From: CADEEX01 sp040081555
Lineage (GTDB): Bacteria; Acidobacteriota; Vicinamibacteria; Vicinamibacterales; CAVVIG01
Length of the DNA stretch: 64,000 nucleotides
Direction: 5' to 3'
NCBI GenBank assembly: GCA_040081555.1
Contig: JBEBGG010000003.1
Span: 1 to 64,000, forward strand
Positions 56,278-63,780 of this stretch are shown piece after piece. Position numbers and translations under genes: made by a program. The number at the start of each line of letters is the position of its first letter. The first letter of the stretch is position 1. The notes beneath the pieces were generated by a model, which saw nothing but the letters and a program-made list of their open reading frames with translations, was not told where the DNA came from and did not search any database.

Positions 56278-56865
56278 ATGCGCCGCATTGTTGCCGTGCT
56301 GGTTCTGGTTGGCTTCGTAGTCGCCACACGCTCAACAGCCGCCCAGCCCCTTGACTCTCGTTTCCTTGCCCGGAAGTTCGTCGCACCCGAAAACGCTCCG
56401 TCGATGATCACAATGACGGACATGAATGAAGGCGGCGAGCGGATGATCGTGACGGGCCAAGTCACGGACGGGTCCAAGCCGCTGGCAGGCGTATCGATTT
56501 ACGTGTTTCAGGCCGACGCCAAGGGGCTATACACGACCGACGGTTTCAACAGTGATGACAGAGCGAGACTGCACGGTGCGATGCGCACCGATGCGACCGG
56601 GCGCTACAGGTTTGAAACCATTCGTCCGGCTGGCTACGGCGCCCCCCAGCCAATGCCCGCGCACGTCCACTACGTCGTCAGGGCGCCGAAAGGGTACAAA
56701 TCGTTGATGTACCAGTTGTGGTTTGAGGATGACGCCGCCGTTGCCAAGCTCCGCGCAGATAACTCCCTGTTCAAACTGCCAGATTGGGTGGCCATCCGCC
56801 CAATCACACGCGATTCCGACGGCGTCTGGCACACCACGCGAGACGTGGTGCTGGATCGCGAATGA
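56278..56865 (+). CDS. Secreted intradiol-dioxygenase-like protein (cassette gene)
   Basis: A signal peptide (MRRIVAVLVLVGFVVATRSTAAQ) precedes a beta-sandwich with the intradiol ring-cleavage dioxygenase pattern: Tyr85 in KGLYTT, then GAMRTDATGRYRFETIRPAGYG with Tyr120, and PAHVHYVV with His129 and His131. Tyr, Tyr, His, His are the four iron ligands in that family, so the ferric site looks intact. True members open catechol rings, but secreted ones are poorly characterised. A related protein sits in the cassette near 62.8 kb. Confidence 0.8.
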   Translation: MRRIVAVLVLVGFVVATRSTAAQPLDSRFLARKFVAPENAPSMITMTDMNEGGERMIVTGQVTDGSKPLAGVSIYVFQADAKGLYTTDGFNSDDRARLHGAMRTDATGRYRFETIRPAGYGAPQPMPAHVHYVVRAPKGYKSLMYQLWFEDDAAVAKLRADNSLFKLPDWVAIRPITRDSDGVWHTTRDVVLDRE

Positions 56866-56931
56866 CCGGCCTATGATTGGCCCGCAGCCCAACCTGTCTG
56901 CCATCCTGATTTCGAACCATGCTCAAACAGT

Positions 56932-56992
56932 GCCCTAACCCTTCCCTCAAGCGGACTGGCCTTCGGCCCGCCGCTTAGATCACACGTTAGGC
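56932..56992 (+). repeat. attC site b
   Basis: R'' CCTAAC (56934-56939) pairs with R' GTTAGGC (56986-56992). The inner stem is AAGCGG/CCGCTT followed by GGCC/GGCC around a short loop. The site is short (about 61 bases), near the lower limit for attC. The expected cut is after base 56986. Confidence 0.85.
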
Positions 56993-57025
56993 GTTCAAGT
57001 CACAGGCCAGGATCTGCAGAGCGTA

Positions 57026-57997
57026 ATGTTCCACACATACCAATTTGACCAACTCCCTCTTGATCGCGAAGTCTTCATGATGGATGAGCGTTGGCGAGCC
57101 GATTGGGAATCCGCGCAACAAGAAATGGTGCAAGGGCGCGGCGACGGGATTGTGGGCTTCATCAGCTATGTCGCTGTTCGGCGCTGCGGTTCTGATTCGG
57201 CGTCTCTGTCCTGGTATCCAAACATCACAGATCGGTTTCACGAGCTGGGAATCCGATTACCTCGGACCGCCTTTGTGACCTGCGTCTCCGTTCCTGGTTG
57301 GGATGTTAAGCCGCATATCTTCGTTAACAGTGAATGGCTCAACTCCCTTCACTTTCGTCCCTATACGGCATTCGCTTTGGTAGATGCAATCGGTGTCCGT
57401 GCGGCGTTGGCTGCAGGTGCATTGGGTGGCAAAGCGCTCGTTCGTTTGCGTGACCGAATCGATCAAATCGCATCTGAAAATCCCCAAGTTGCCTTTCTGA
57501 GCTTCGCTGACAGCCTGCTCCTAAAGGTCAACTGGTTTGTGGGGCAGTTCGGTAGCGCCGTGCGATATTCGTACGAGCCAGAGATCCTGGTGCGGCTGCT
57601 ACCGACCATCGCTGCCGCCTTCGAGAAAGAGATTGGGCTTCCTGTATACACGGCCATCACACAGGGCGCAAATGAGTACGAAGACAGTGAACTGCTTCAT
57701 TTCTCGGAACGAAGGAATCACGTATCGTTGAACAGTCTTGGCTTGCCGTTCGCGCAACTACAGGCGATCGATGGAGCTGCCAGAGCGGCAATCCGCGCGG
57801 GAAGGCACCCAAAAGCTGAGCTATACATGGATGAGTGCTTCTTCCGGTCGCTGCGCCTTCGCTACGGCTTCGACAAGAAAGCCCTCTCGACAGGCATCTA
57901 CAAGGCCCCGCTCTCATCCGAGGATGCGGAGTATGTCTGCGCTGATTGCGCCACAATCCTTGAGAATCTCGATAATGAAAAGTCGCAATCTGCTTGA
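57026..57997 (+). CDS. Cassette protein of unknown function (323 aa)
   Basis: I do not recognise a characterised family. The central stretch AFLSFADSLLLKVNWFVG has the strand-turn-strand look of a nucleotide-cyclase-like or GGDEF-like fold (an 'S-F-A-D-S' acidic turn), but this is only a weak resemblance. There is no signal peptide or membrane segment. The C terminus contains a CADC pair. The codon usage is less GC-biased than in host genes. It is the only gene of its cassette. Confidence 0.65.
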   Translation: MFHTYQFDQLPLDREVFMMDERWRADWESAQQEMVQGRGDGIVGFISYVAVRRCGSDSASLSWYPNITDRFHELGIRLPRTAFVTCVSVPGWDVKPHIFVNSEWLNSLHFRPYTAFALVDAIGVRAALAAGALGGKALVRLRDRIDQIASENPQVAFLSFADSLLLKVNWFVGQFGSAVRYSYEPEILVRLLPTIAAAFEKEIGLPVYTAITQGANEYEDSELLHFSERRNHVSLNSLGLPFAQLQAIDGAARAAIRAGRHPKAELYMDECFFRSLRLRYGFDKKALSTGIYKAPLSSEDAEYVCADCATILENLDNEKSQSA

Positions 57998-58006
57998 GAC
58001 GGTGAC

Positions 58007-58082
58007 GCCTAACTTGCGTTGCACCAGACGGGGGCCAGTGTAGTGATGGGCCGCCGCTGGTGAACGCTGGCATTAGTTGGGC
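58007..58082 (+). repeat. attC site c
   Basis: R'' GCCTAAC (58007-58013), R' GTTGGGC (58076-58082). The arms GCGTT-G-CACCAG and CTGGTG-AACGC pair perfectly except for one extrahelical G, the classic attC feature that sets the strand used by IntI. The expected cut is after base 58076. Confidence 0.92.
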
Positions 58083-58113
58083 AGACTAAGGGACTTACAG
58101 AGCCGCAAGCCTT

Positions 58114-58953
58114 ATGTCGCCAGTCGATCCCCTGTTCAGGGCGCGCACCGACAGACTCGTTCGGTCCGGGTACCTGCCGAGCTTTTCAGGCATGGCGCAG
58201 GCGATGTGCGCACCCTTCTGGTGGAGCGTCGGTCCGAAGGGCCGAGCTGAAATTCTTGGCAATGGGACAATTTGCTTCGTCAACACGGGCGGTGCCCACA
58301 TCGGAGTCACGGCTGACCATGTATTCGCTGAGTATCTCTCCGCCAAGACAACTCATGCTGACGTTGAGTGCCAGTTCGGCGGGAACACCTTCGCTCCTGA
58401 GGGCTACCTCATCGACAGGAGCCCTGAGACTGAACTGGACCTCGCCACGTTTCGAGTACCTGAGGTCTTCGTAACGGCCAGTCGGGGCCACTATCACCAC
58501 AATGCGCTGGCGTGGCCGCCGCCAGCACCTCGCGATACGGAAGTTGTTCTCTACGGTGGGTATCCGCAAGCCCTCAGGAACCCGGATGGCGGCCAGGTTC
58601 ACTTCGGGTTCGAGTACTTCATTTCTCGTGTCAGCTCTACAGAGGAGACTCGCGTCGTGCTGGATCCGGATCTCGCCAACTTGTACTGGCCGGGCCACGA
58701 CGGTGAAGCGATCAACGTGCAGTGGGGTGGCATCAGTGGCGGTCCCGTCTACCGGGTAATCGATGCCTCGCCAGGTGCAGAGCCCGTTGACCGTCTGGAG
58801 CTTGTCGGCTTTGTCTATCAGCGTTGGCAGGAGGTCATGCTTGCCAGGCCAGCAGGTCTCGTGAACCTCGACGGAACGATCAATCGGGGCGCCATCGCCG
58901 CAACGCCGCCTAACCACGCGCTGGAGCCGACGCTACCCGGCGGTGTATCGTGA
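58114..58953 (+). CDS. Trypsin-like serine protease domain protein (cassette gene)
   Basis: The protein has a possible complete catalytic triad in the expected order: His69 in GVTADHVF, Asp109 in ELDLATFRV and Ser208 in WGGISGGPVYRV. The motifs match chymotrypsin-fold proteases (xTAxHx, DLAxL and GxSGGPx). There is no signal peptide, so it is cytosolic, unlike most trypsin-type enzymes in bacteria. The last 20 residues are read through the attC site, and the stop is within it. I infer the protease call from the motif set; function in the cassette is unknown. Confidence 0.7.
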   Translation: MSPVDPLFRARTDRLVRSGYLPSFSGMAQAMCAPFWWSVGPKGRAEILGNGTICFVNTGGAHIGVTADHVFAEYLSAKTTHADVECQFGGNTFAPEGYLIDRSPETELDLATFRVPEVFVTASRGHYHHNALAWPPPAPRDTEVVLYGGYPQALRNPDGGQVHFGFEYFISRVSSTEETRVVLDPDLANLYWPGHDGEAINVQWGGISGGPVYRVIDASPGAEPVDRLELVGFVYQRWQEVMLARPAGLVNLDGTINRGAIAATPPNHALEPTLPGGVS

Positions 58954-58987
58954 CGCCGCGTAGCGCGGCTCAGCGCTACCGTTAGGC
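58908..58987 (+). repeat. attC site d
   Basis: R'' GCCTAAC (58908-58914), R' GTTAGGC (58981-58987). The arms GCGCTG-G-AGCCG-A-CGCTAC and GTAGCG-CGGCT-CAGCGC pair perfectly with two extrahelical bases. The protease gene reads into it. The expected cut is after base 58981. Confidence 0.95.
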
Positions 58988-59016
58988 AGATGACTCTGAA
59001 CATCATGTAGTGAACC

Positions 59017-59844
59017 ATGGCCCTGGCAACTGACGATCCGCAGCCGATTCCCGGGTATCGAAACTATCTGGTCTACTGTGATGAGTCCGGCCAGCAGGGC
59101 AAGGTGTACTACGGCTTCGGTTCCCTTTGGATGCCGTGGGAGCGACGGGGTGATTTTACCGGTCTGATCGGGGCGCTGCGCGACAAGCATCGCTACCACC
59201 ACGAGATCAAGTGGAACAAGATTGACGACCGCAACGAAGGGTTCTACCGAGACCTTGTCGAAGAGATCTTTCGCCGCAACTGGCTGATGTTCCACTGCTT
59301 GGTAGGCCGCAAAGGCTACATCGACAAGTCTCTTCACGCCGGCGGATACGACGAGGCATTGCGAAAGCACTTCGCTATGCTGATGCGCAAGAAGATTGGC
59401 TTCTTTTCACAAGGCGACCGCCAGAAGGCGTATCACATTGTGGTCGACAAGATGCCATCAAGCTACGCCAAGGCTGACGAAGCGGCTCACGTCATCGTCA
59501 ACCACACTTTGAAGCGAGAGATGGGCTTCACACCCGTCCACACTCTCGTCAGCCGTAACTCGAGAGATTCGGCAGGCATCCAGGCTGCTGACGTGCTGTT
59601 GGGCGCTGTGGTGACCGCCTGGAATCAAGAGAAATCTGGTCCGGCGAAGCAAGGGCTACGCGACTGGGTGGCCGAACATCTAGGCTGGCGGCATCTCAGA
59701 GCCGACACTCGCCACTGGGAATGGAAGTTCAATATTTGGTATTTCCATGCCGATGGCGGGACGAAGCCACGGGAGGCGCGATCTTGGGCACTGAACCTGA
59801 AGTATCCCGTTCCACCGTACAACCCGCGCCGACGCTCTGCCTAA
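59017..59844 (+). CDS. DUF3800 protein (cassette gene)
   Basis: The N-terminal NYLVYCDESGQQGKVYYGFGS is the characteristic 'DESG' opening of DUF3800, a predicted RNase H-like fold, and the C-terminal SRNSRDSAGIQAADVLLGAVV matches the other acidic motif of the family. Members are frequent in integron cassettes, prophages and defence islands; the biochemical activity is not established. It is cytosolic. The stop TAA is the central TAA of the GCCTAAC R'' box of the next attC. Confidence 0.85.
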   Translation: MALATDDPQPIPGYRNYLVYCDESGQQGKVYYGFGSLWMPWERRGDFTGLIGALRDKHRYHHEIKWNKIDDRNEGFYRDLVEEIFRRNWLMFHCLVGRKGYIDKSLHAGGYDEALRKHFAMLMRKKIGFFSQGDRQKAYHIVVDKMPSSYAKADEAAHVIVNHTLKREMGFTPVHTLVSRNSRDSAGIQAADVLLGAVVTAWNQEKSGPAKQGLRDWVAEHLGWRHLRADTRHWEWKFNIWYFHADGGTKPREARSWALNLKYPVPPYNPRRRSA

Positions 59845-59910
59845 CTCCGCTTGCAGCCGACGGCGGCTGAGGCGATGATGAGCCGCCGCGGCTGATGAGT
59901 AGCGTTAGGC
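59839..59910 (+). repeat. attC site e
   Basis: R'' GCCTAAC (59839-59845), R' GTTAGGC (59904-59910). The arms CAGCCG-A-CGGCGGCT and AGCCGCCG-CGGCTG pair perfectly with one extrahelical A. It supplies the stop codon of the DUF3800 gene. The expected cut is after base 59904. Confidence 0.95.
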
Positions 59911-59944
59911 GGATTGCCTGATGTCTGATGAGAATGGAGTGGTG

Positions 59945-60985
59945 ATGAAGCGACGCATGCTTGCCTCATTGGCCACAGTCGTGTGCGCAGCGTCGACCAC
60001 CAGCTTTGCGCAGGCGCCACCGGCACCCAACGCCGCCTTCGATGTCTACCTCAGTCAGGAAGCGAGCGTCAGGCTCGAGGATGGCCGAAGTCTCCACCTT
60101 GTCTGCATGGGTGCCGGAAGTCCGACCGTCATTCTCTCCGCGGGGGCCGGCAGCTGGAGCGTCACCTGGGCTAGGGTGCAGGGCGAACTCGCCACACTGA
60201 CGCGCGCGTGCGCCTGGGACCGTCCGGGTTTCGGTTTCAGCAGTGCGTCACCGATGCCACAGAACGTGGTCAACACGACCATGGACTTGGAGGCAGCCCT
60301 CAGTCGCGGCGGAGTCGAGGGACCATATGTCATGGTTGGCCATTCGCTCGGTGGTCACGAGTCACTGATCTTCGCCGACCGACATCGGAGCTCGGTTGCC
60401 GGCATGGTGCTTGTAGATCCGGGCATTCCGGACCACTGGGCGCGTATCGGGCGTTCCGCACCAGCGATTCTGAAGGTAAATCACGAGATTTGGCCGCGGC
60501 AGGCCGCCGAGTTGAGGCAGTGCGCTCGGGTCGTTCGCTTTGAGGCTGATTCGGCCGAGGCAGACCGCTGCCGCCGGATTGGAGTGTCACCGAACTATTC
60601 GAAGCCGCTCTCTGACGCGCTGATTCAATGGTCCGCGGATCCTGCACGGTTTGAAACACGAGCGTCGCTCGTCGAGAATTCAGAGCTGCACAGCCGGCTC
60701 GCGCTGAATCCAGACCGAGACTATGGCTCGATGCCGCTGATCGTGCTGTCGTCAACGATCCCAGATACCCCGCCGCCGGACCCGCCCGAGCGACGGGCGA
60801 CGCTGCTCGCCGAGACGCCAAGGGCAATGGCGGAAATGTTCAAGGGACACGAGGAGCTCGCCGCTTTGTCGAGAATGGGCGTACATAGGTCGGTACCGGA
60901 TGTGGGCCACTTTATTCAAACGGCAAAGCCAGAAGTCGTTACTGCCGCGGTTGCGGAGATTGTTCAGGCCGTGCGCGCGCACTGA
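59945..60985 (+). CDS. Secreted alpha/beta hydrolase (cassette gene)
   Basis: A signal peptide (MKRRMLASLATVVCAASTTSFAQ) precedes an alpha/beta-hydrolase fold. The nucleophile Ser134 is in MVGHSLGGHE, the oxyanion region is WDRPGFGFS and the catalytic His322 is in VGHFIQ. The acidic member is not certain. The substrate is unknown (esterase or lipase class). An ATG 24 bases upstream is an alternative start. It is the only gene in its cassette. Confidence 0.8.
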   Translation: MKRRMLASLATVVCAASTTSFAQAPPAPNAAFDVYLSQEASVRLEDGRSLHLVCMGAGSPTVILSAGAGSWSVTWARVQGELATLTRACAWDRPGFGFSSASPMPQNVVNTTMDLEAALSRGGVEGPYVMVGHSLGGHESLIFADRHRSSVAGMVLVDPGIPDHWARIGRSAPAILKVNHEIWPRQAAELRQCARVVRFEADSAEADRCRRIGVSPNYSKPLSDALIQWSADPARFETRASLVENSELHSRLALNPDRDYGSMPLIVLSSTIPDTPPPDPPERRATLLAETPRAMAEMFKGHEELAALSRMGVHRSVPDVGHFIQTAKPEVVTAAVAEIVQAVRAH

Positions 60986-61069
60986 GGGGACCAAGGGATC
61001 CTTTTCGAAGTGCGCACGTCATTTCCGTGCACGGACTGACCTATTGCTGGCTCCTCATCTGCAGTTACC

Positions 61070-61152
61070 GCCTAACTTCGTCTGGAGCCGACGCGGCCCG
61101 CGTGGAACAATCACCGCGATCCGAGCCGCGCGGCTCATCTGAATCGTTAGAC
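61070..61152 (+). repeat. attC site f
   Basis: R'' GCCTAAC (61070-61076), R' GTTAGAC (61146-61152), which still fits GTTRRRY. The arms GAGCCG-A-CGCGGC and GCCGCG-CGGCTC pair perfectly with one extrahelical A. The expected cut is after base 61146. Confidence 0.93.
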
Positions 61153-61217
61153 CCTCAGTGGGAGATGATCCGGCGCATTGGCCGACCGCACACGCTCTTG
61201 GAGCACAGGTTCCGACC

Positions 61218-62606
61218 ATGATCCGAATATTCCTCGTGGCATCCGTGACGGCTGCAGTGCTCGCAATCGGCCCGCACACGGGAAGCTCCGCCGCCGCTCA
61301 ACAGCTAACGCCGTCTCCGTGGCGACGGTTCGATCGCAGCCCAAGAATCGAGCAGCTTCGTCGAGATCTCGAATCCGGCAAGACGGACACGACGCCCTTC
61401 TGGGCGGATATCAAGTCCAGCGGCACGCCACTCATCGAGCGACTGCCTGGAGCCACAAAGCACGCCCTGGTGACGTTTCTCTATCGCGGAGGACCTGACA
61501 CTCGTAACGTCGTGGTGTTCCTCTCGGACTTCGGTGGCGTCAGGCCGGCCGATCACATGATGTCCAGGCTCGGACAAACAGATGTCTGGTTTCTGACGGT
61601 CAGGCTGCCAAGCCAGGCACGGTTCATCTATCGCCTGTCAATCAACGACCCGCTTGATAATCCGTTCCACGGAGCATTAATGGGCGGCACGCTGAAGCTT
61701 GACGAGCTCAACCCACATCGCTTCTTCAACATAGGAAGCATTGCGGAGTTGCCGGACGCTCCCCCGCAGCCGTGGCTCCAGAAGCCAGTCCAGGCCGGAA
61801 TAGTCTCTGACCCTCAGACAATCACCAGTCGCCTGCTCAAGAAGGATCGAAAGCTGTGGGTATATCTGCCTCCAGGCTATGAACAGAGCAGATCAGTATC
61901 GAACCTCGTCATCCTGTTCGACGGCACGATGTACGCGAACAGACTCGCCGCGCCTACCACTCTGGACAATCTGATCGCCGCGAAGCGGCTGTCATCGACC
62001 GTGGTGGTCTTCGTAGAGACACCAGTAGAAACCAGAAACGACGAGATGTTCTGGAACACGACATATGCGGATTTCCTCGCGAACGAGCTGGTTCCGTGGA
62101 TCAGGGCTCGCTATCGCGTCACGAAGGACGCAAGACGAGTGGTCGTCGGCGGTGCAAGCGCGGGTGGTGCCGGCGCCACATATGCCGCGCTACGGCACCC
62201 CAGGGTATTTGGCAATGTCCTGTCTCAATCCGGCGGATTCTTCGCTTCACCTGAACGCAATCGTGAGTTGGCTGAGCGTTCGCCGCTCCTTACGCGCGAG
62301 AACGACGATCGTCACGTCGTCGAGGAGATCGAGGATAGGGCTGTCACTGAGGGCGGATGGTTGGCGAAGCTCTTCATCCAGGAGCCTCGTCTGCCGATTC
62401 GTTTCTATCTCGACGTGGGTGCCTTTGAGGCTGATTTCATGGGCGGTGGTCTCGGCGCACTCGAGCCTAACCGCCACATGCGCGACGTCCTGCTTGCGAA
62501 GGGCTACGAGGTGCACTATCAAGAGTTCATGGGTGGTCACGACTACATTAACTGGCGCGGTACATTTGCTGACGGCATACTTGCGCTCATCGGGGAGACG
62601 AGGTAG
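61218..62606 (+). CDS. Secreted enterochelin-esterase-like hydrolase (cassette gene)
   Basis: A signal peptide (MIRIFLVASVTAAVLAIG) precedes an N-terminal beta domain (about residues 70-170) like that of Fes-type enzymes, and a C-terminal esterase domain with Ser314 in VGGASAGGAG and His441 in GGHDYINW. Fes hydrolyses ferric-siderophore trilactones; many homologues are broad esterases, so the substrate here is not certain. A GTG 60 bases upstream is less likely because the signal peptide begins at the ATG. It is the largest cassette gene. Confidence 0.8.
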   Translation: MIRIFLVASVTAAVLAIGPHTGSSAAAQQLTPSPWRRFDRSPRIEQLRRDLESGKTDTTPFWADIKSSGTPLIERLPGATKHALVTFLYRGGPDTRNVVVFLSDFGGVRPADHMMSRLGQTDVWFLTVRLPSQARFIYRLSINDPLDNPFHGALMGGTLKLDELNPHRFFNIGSIAELPDAPPQPWLQKPVQAGIVSDPQTITSRLLKKDRKLWVYLPPGYEQSRSVSNLVILFDGTMYANRLAAPTTLDNLIAAKRLSSTVVVFVETPVETRNDEMFWNTTYADFLANELVPWIRARYRVTKDARRVVVGGASAGGAGATYAALRHPRVFGNVLSQSGGFFASPERNRELAERSPLLTRENDDRHVVEEIEDRAVTEGGWLAKLFIQEPRLPIRFYLDVGAFEADFMGGGLGALEPNRHMRDVLLAKGYEVHYQEFMGGHDYINWRGTFADGILALIGETR

Positions 62607-62638
62607 GTCGCACATCAGGCAGTTAGTGGTTCGTCGGG

Positions 62639-62708
62639 GTCTAACATCGGCTGCCCTTGACCGCAGCCTTCATTTCTTGGCGGCCGCGAGTGAGCCGTGC
62701 CGTTAGGC
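62639..62708 (+). repeat. attC site g
   Basis: R'' GTCTAAC (62639-62645), R' GTTAGGC (62702-62708), one mismatch between the boxes. The inner pairing is less regular (CGGCT with AGCCG, and a GC-rich core), so this is the weakest of the right-hand sites. The expected cut is after base 62702. Confidence 0.75.
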
Positions 62709-62809
62709 ACTTAGTCGAATACACCTCCCGGGGCCGAGGGAATCTGAGTTCTGTCGCACGAACCAGTTCACCTTTGGCACGGGACCGTCACACTGGCAGG
62801 GTCGCGGCC

Positions 62810-63421
62810 ATGGAACGACGAACACTCCTTCACATCGGTATGCGGTTCTCGGCCGTTGCGGCGCTCGGCAAGACGCTGTCGGCGCAGACTCCCAAGCTCC
62901 TGATTCCAGCGGTCTATCTGTCGGAGAAGTACACCGCGCTCCCAACTGCGCCATCAGCCGTTGTCATTGCCGGTCCGGATGAACCTGGCGAACGCTTGGT
63001 TGTCACCGGGTGCGTCCTTGACGGCACTAAACCTGTTCCCGGCGTATCGATCTATGCGTTTCACGCCGACCAGAAGGGGCTCTACGAACCACGGGGCATG
63101 AACCAAGGAGTAGACCCGCGGCTATACGGTGCGATGCGAAGCGATGAGGGTGGACGCTATCGGTACGAGACGATCCGTCCGGGTTACTACGGCGGCAGCG
63201 ACAACCCTGCGCATGTGCACTACGTGGTGAATGCGCCAGGGTACAAGCCACGTCTGGTCGATCTGCGATTTGAAGATGACCCGGTGATCGCCGCGCGCCG
63301 AAAACGGGGCGTCGATGATGACGATGGTTTCGAGCCTGGGAAAATGGTTGTGCGGCCGGTCGAGCGCGATGCCACGGGCGTGTGGCATGTAACGCGAGAC
63401 TTGGACATGATTCGGGACTAG
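62810..63421 (+). CDS. Exported intradiol-dioxygenase-like protein, second copy (cassette gene)
   Basis: The N terminus MERRTLLHIGMRFSAVAALGKTLSAQ looks like an export signal with a twin-Arg. The mature domain keeps the intradiol pattern: Tyr92 in KGLYEP, then GAMRSDEGGRYRYETIRPGYYG with Tyr127, and PAHVHYVV with His135 and His137. It shares these blocks and the ending GVWHVTRDLD with the protein at 56.3 kb (GVWHTTRDVV), so the two are related. ATG 62810 is preferred because any upstream start would read through the attC site. Confidence 0.8.
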   Translation: MERRTLLHIGMRFSAVAALGKTLSAQTPKLLIPAVYLSEKYTALPTAPSAVVIAGPDEPGERLVVTGCVLDGTKPVPGVSIYAFHADQKGLYEPRGMNQGVDPRLYGAMRSDEGGRYRYETIRPGYYGGSDNPAHVHYVVNAPGYKPRLVDLRFEDDPVIAARRKRGVDDDDGFEPGKMVVRPVERDATGVWHVTRDLDMIRD

Positions 63422-63443
63422 CCCGCATCGTCACTCGCACGGT

Positions 63444-63512
63444 GCCTAACATGCGCTGCGCCAGACGGCCGCGGCGCTCATTGGTGGCCGCCGGTGAGCG
63501 CTATCGTTGGGC
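63444..63512 (+). repeat. attC site h
   Basis: R'' GCCTAAC (63444-63450), R' GTTGGGC (63506-63512). The arms include GCGCT/AGCGC and CGGCC/GGCCG. It is followed by a toxin-antitoxin cassette that continues past the window edge. The expected cut is after base 63506. Confidence 0.88.
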
Positions 63513-63544
63513 TGACAAACACGACGAACGGACTGATCTGATGG

Positions 63545-63780
63545 CTATCGGGAGTGCTTGAGACGAGCCTGCCAATGGCCTGGTTTCCGGCGGTCGTGGG
63601 CAATGGCGAGGATGCGAAGCTCCGGGCCTACTTCGAGATAGATGACGTGATAAGGGAAGCGGGTCACCGCACGGCGTCGAAGAACTCAATGCCGAGGTGC
63701 TCCCGGCAGTCCTCGTAGTACCGGCCGGCGAAACGGTACTCGGCGTACGCTTCGTCTTCAAATCGAACGCGCGGGTTCAC
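63545..63780 (-). pseudogene. ParE/RelE-family toxin, frameshifted with an internal deletion
   Basis: Reading from GTG at 63780, the first 38 codons give VRFEDEAYAEYRFAGRYYED and then EFFDAV, a good ParE/RelE start, before a TGA stop (63664-63666). In another frame directly overlapping this stop, VTRFPYHVIYLEVG and LAIAHDRRKPGHW give the typical toxin C terminus, ending at 63545. About 20-25 residues that normally lie between these parts are missing. The gene is therefore disrupted and the toxin is probably inactive. The GTG overlaps the antitoxin stop (GTGA). Confidence 0.75.

Noticed and set aside
56881..56940. GCCCAAC at 56886 as an extra attC box
   Set aside because: No matching R' box and complementary arms are found with the right spacing; attC site b explains the region better.
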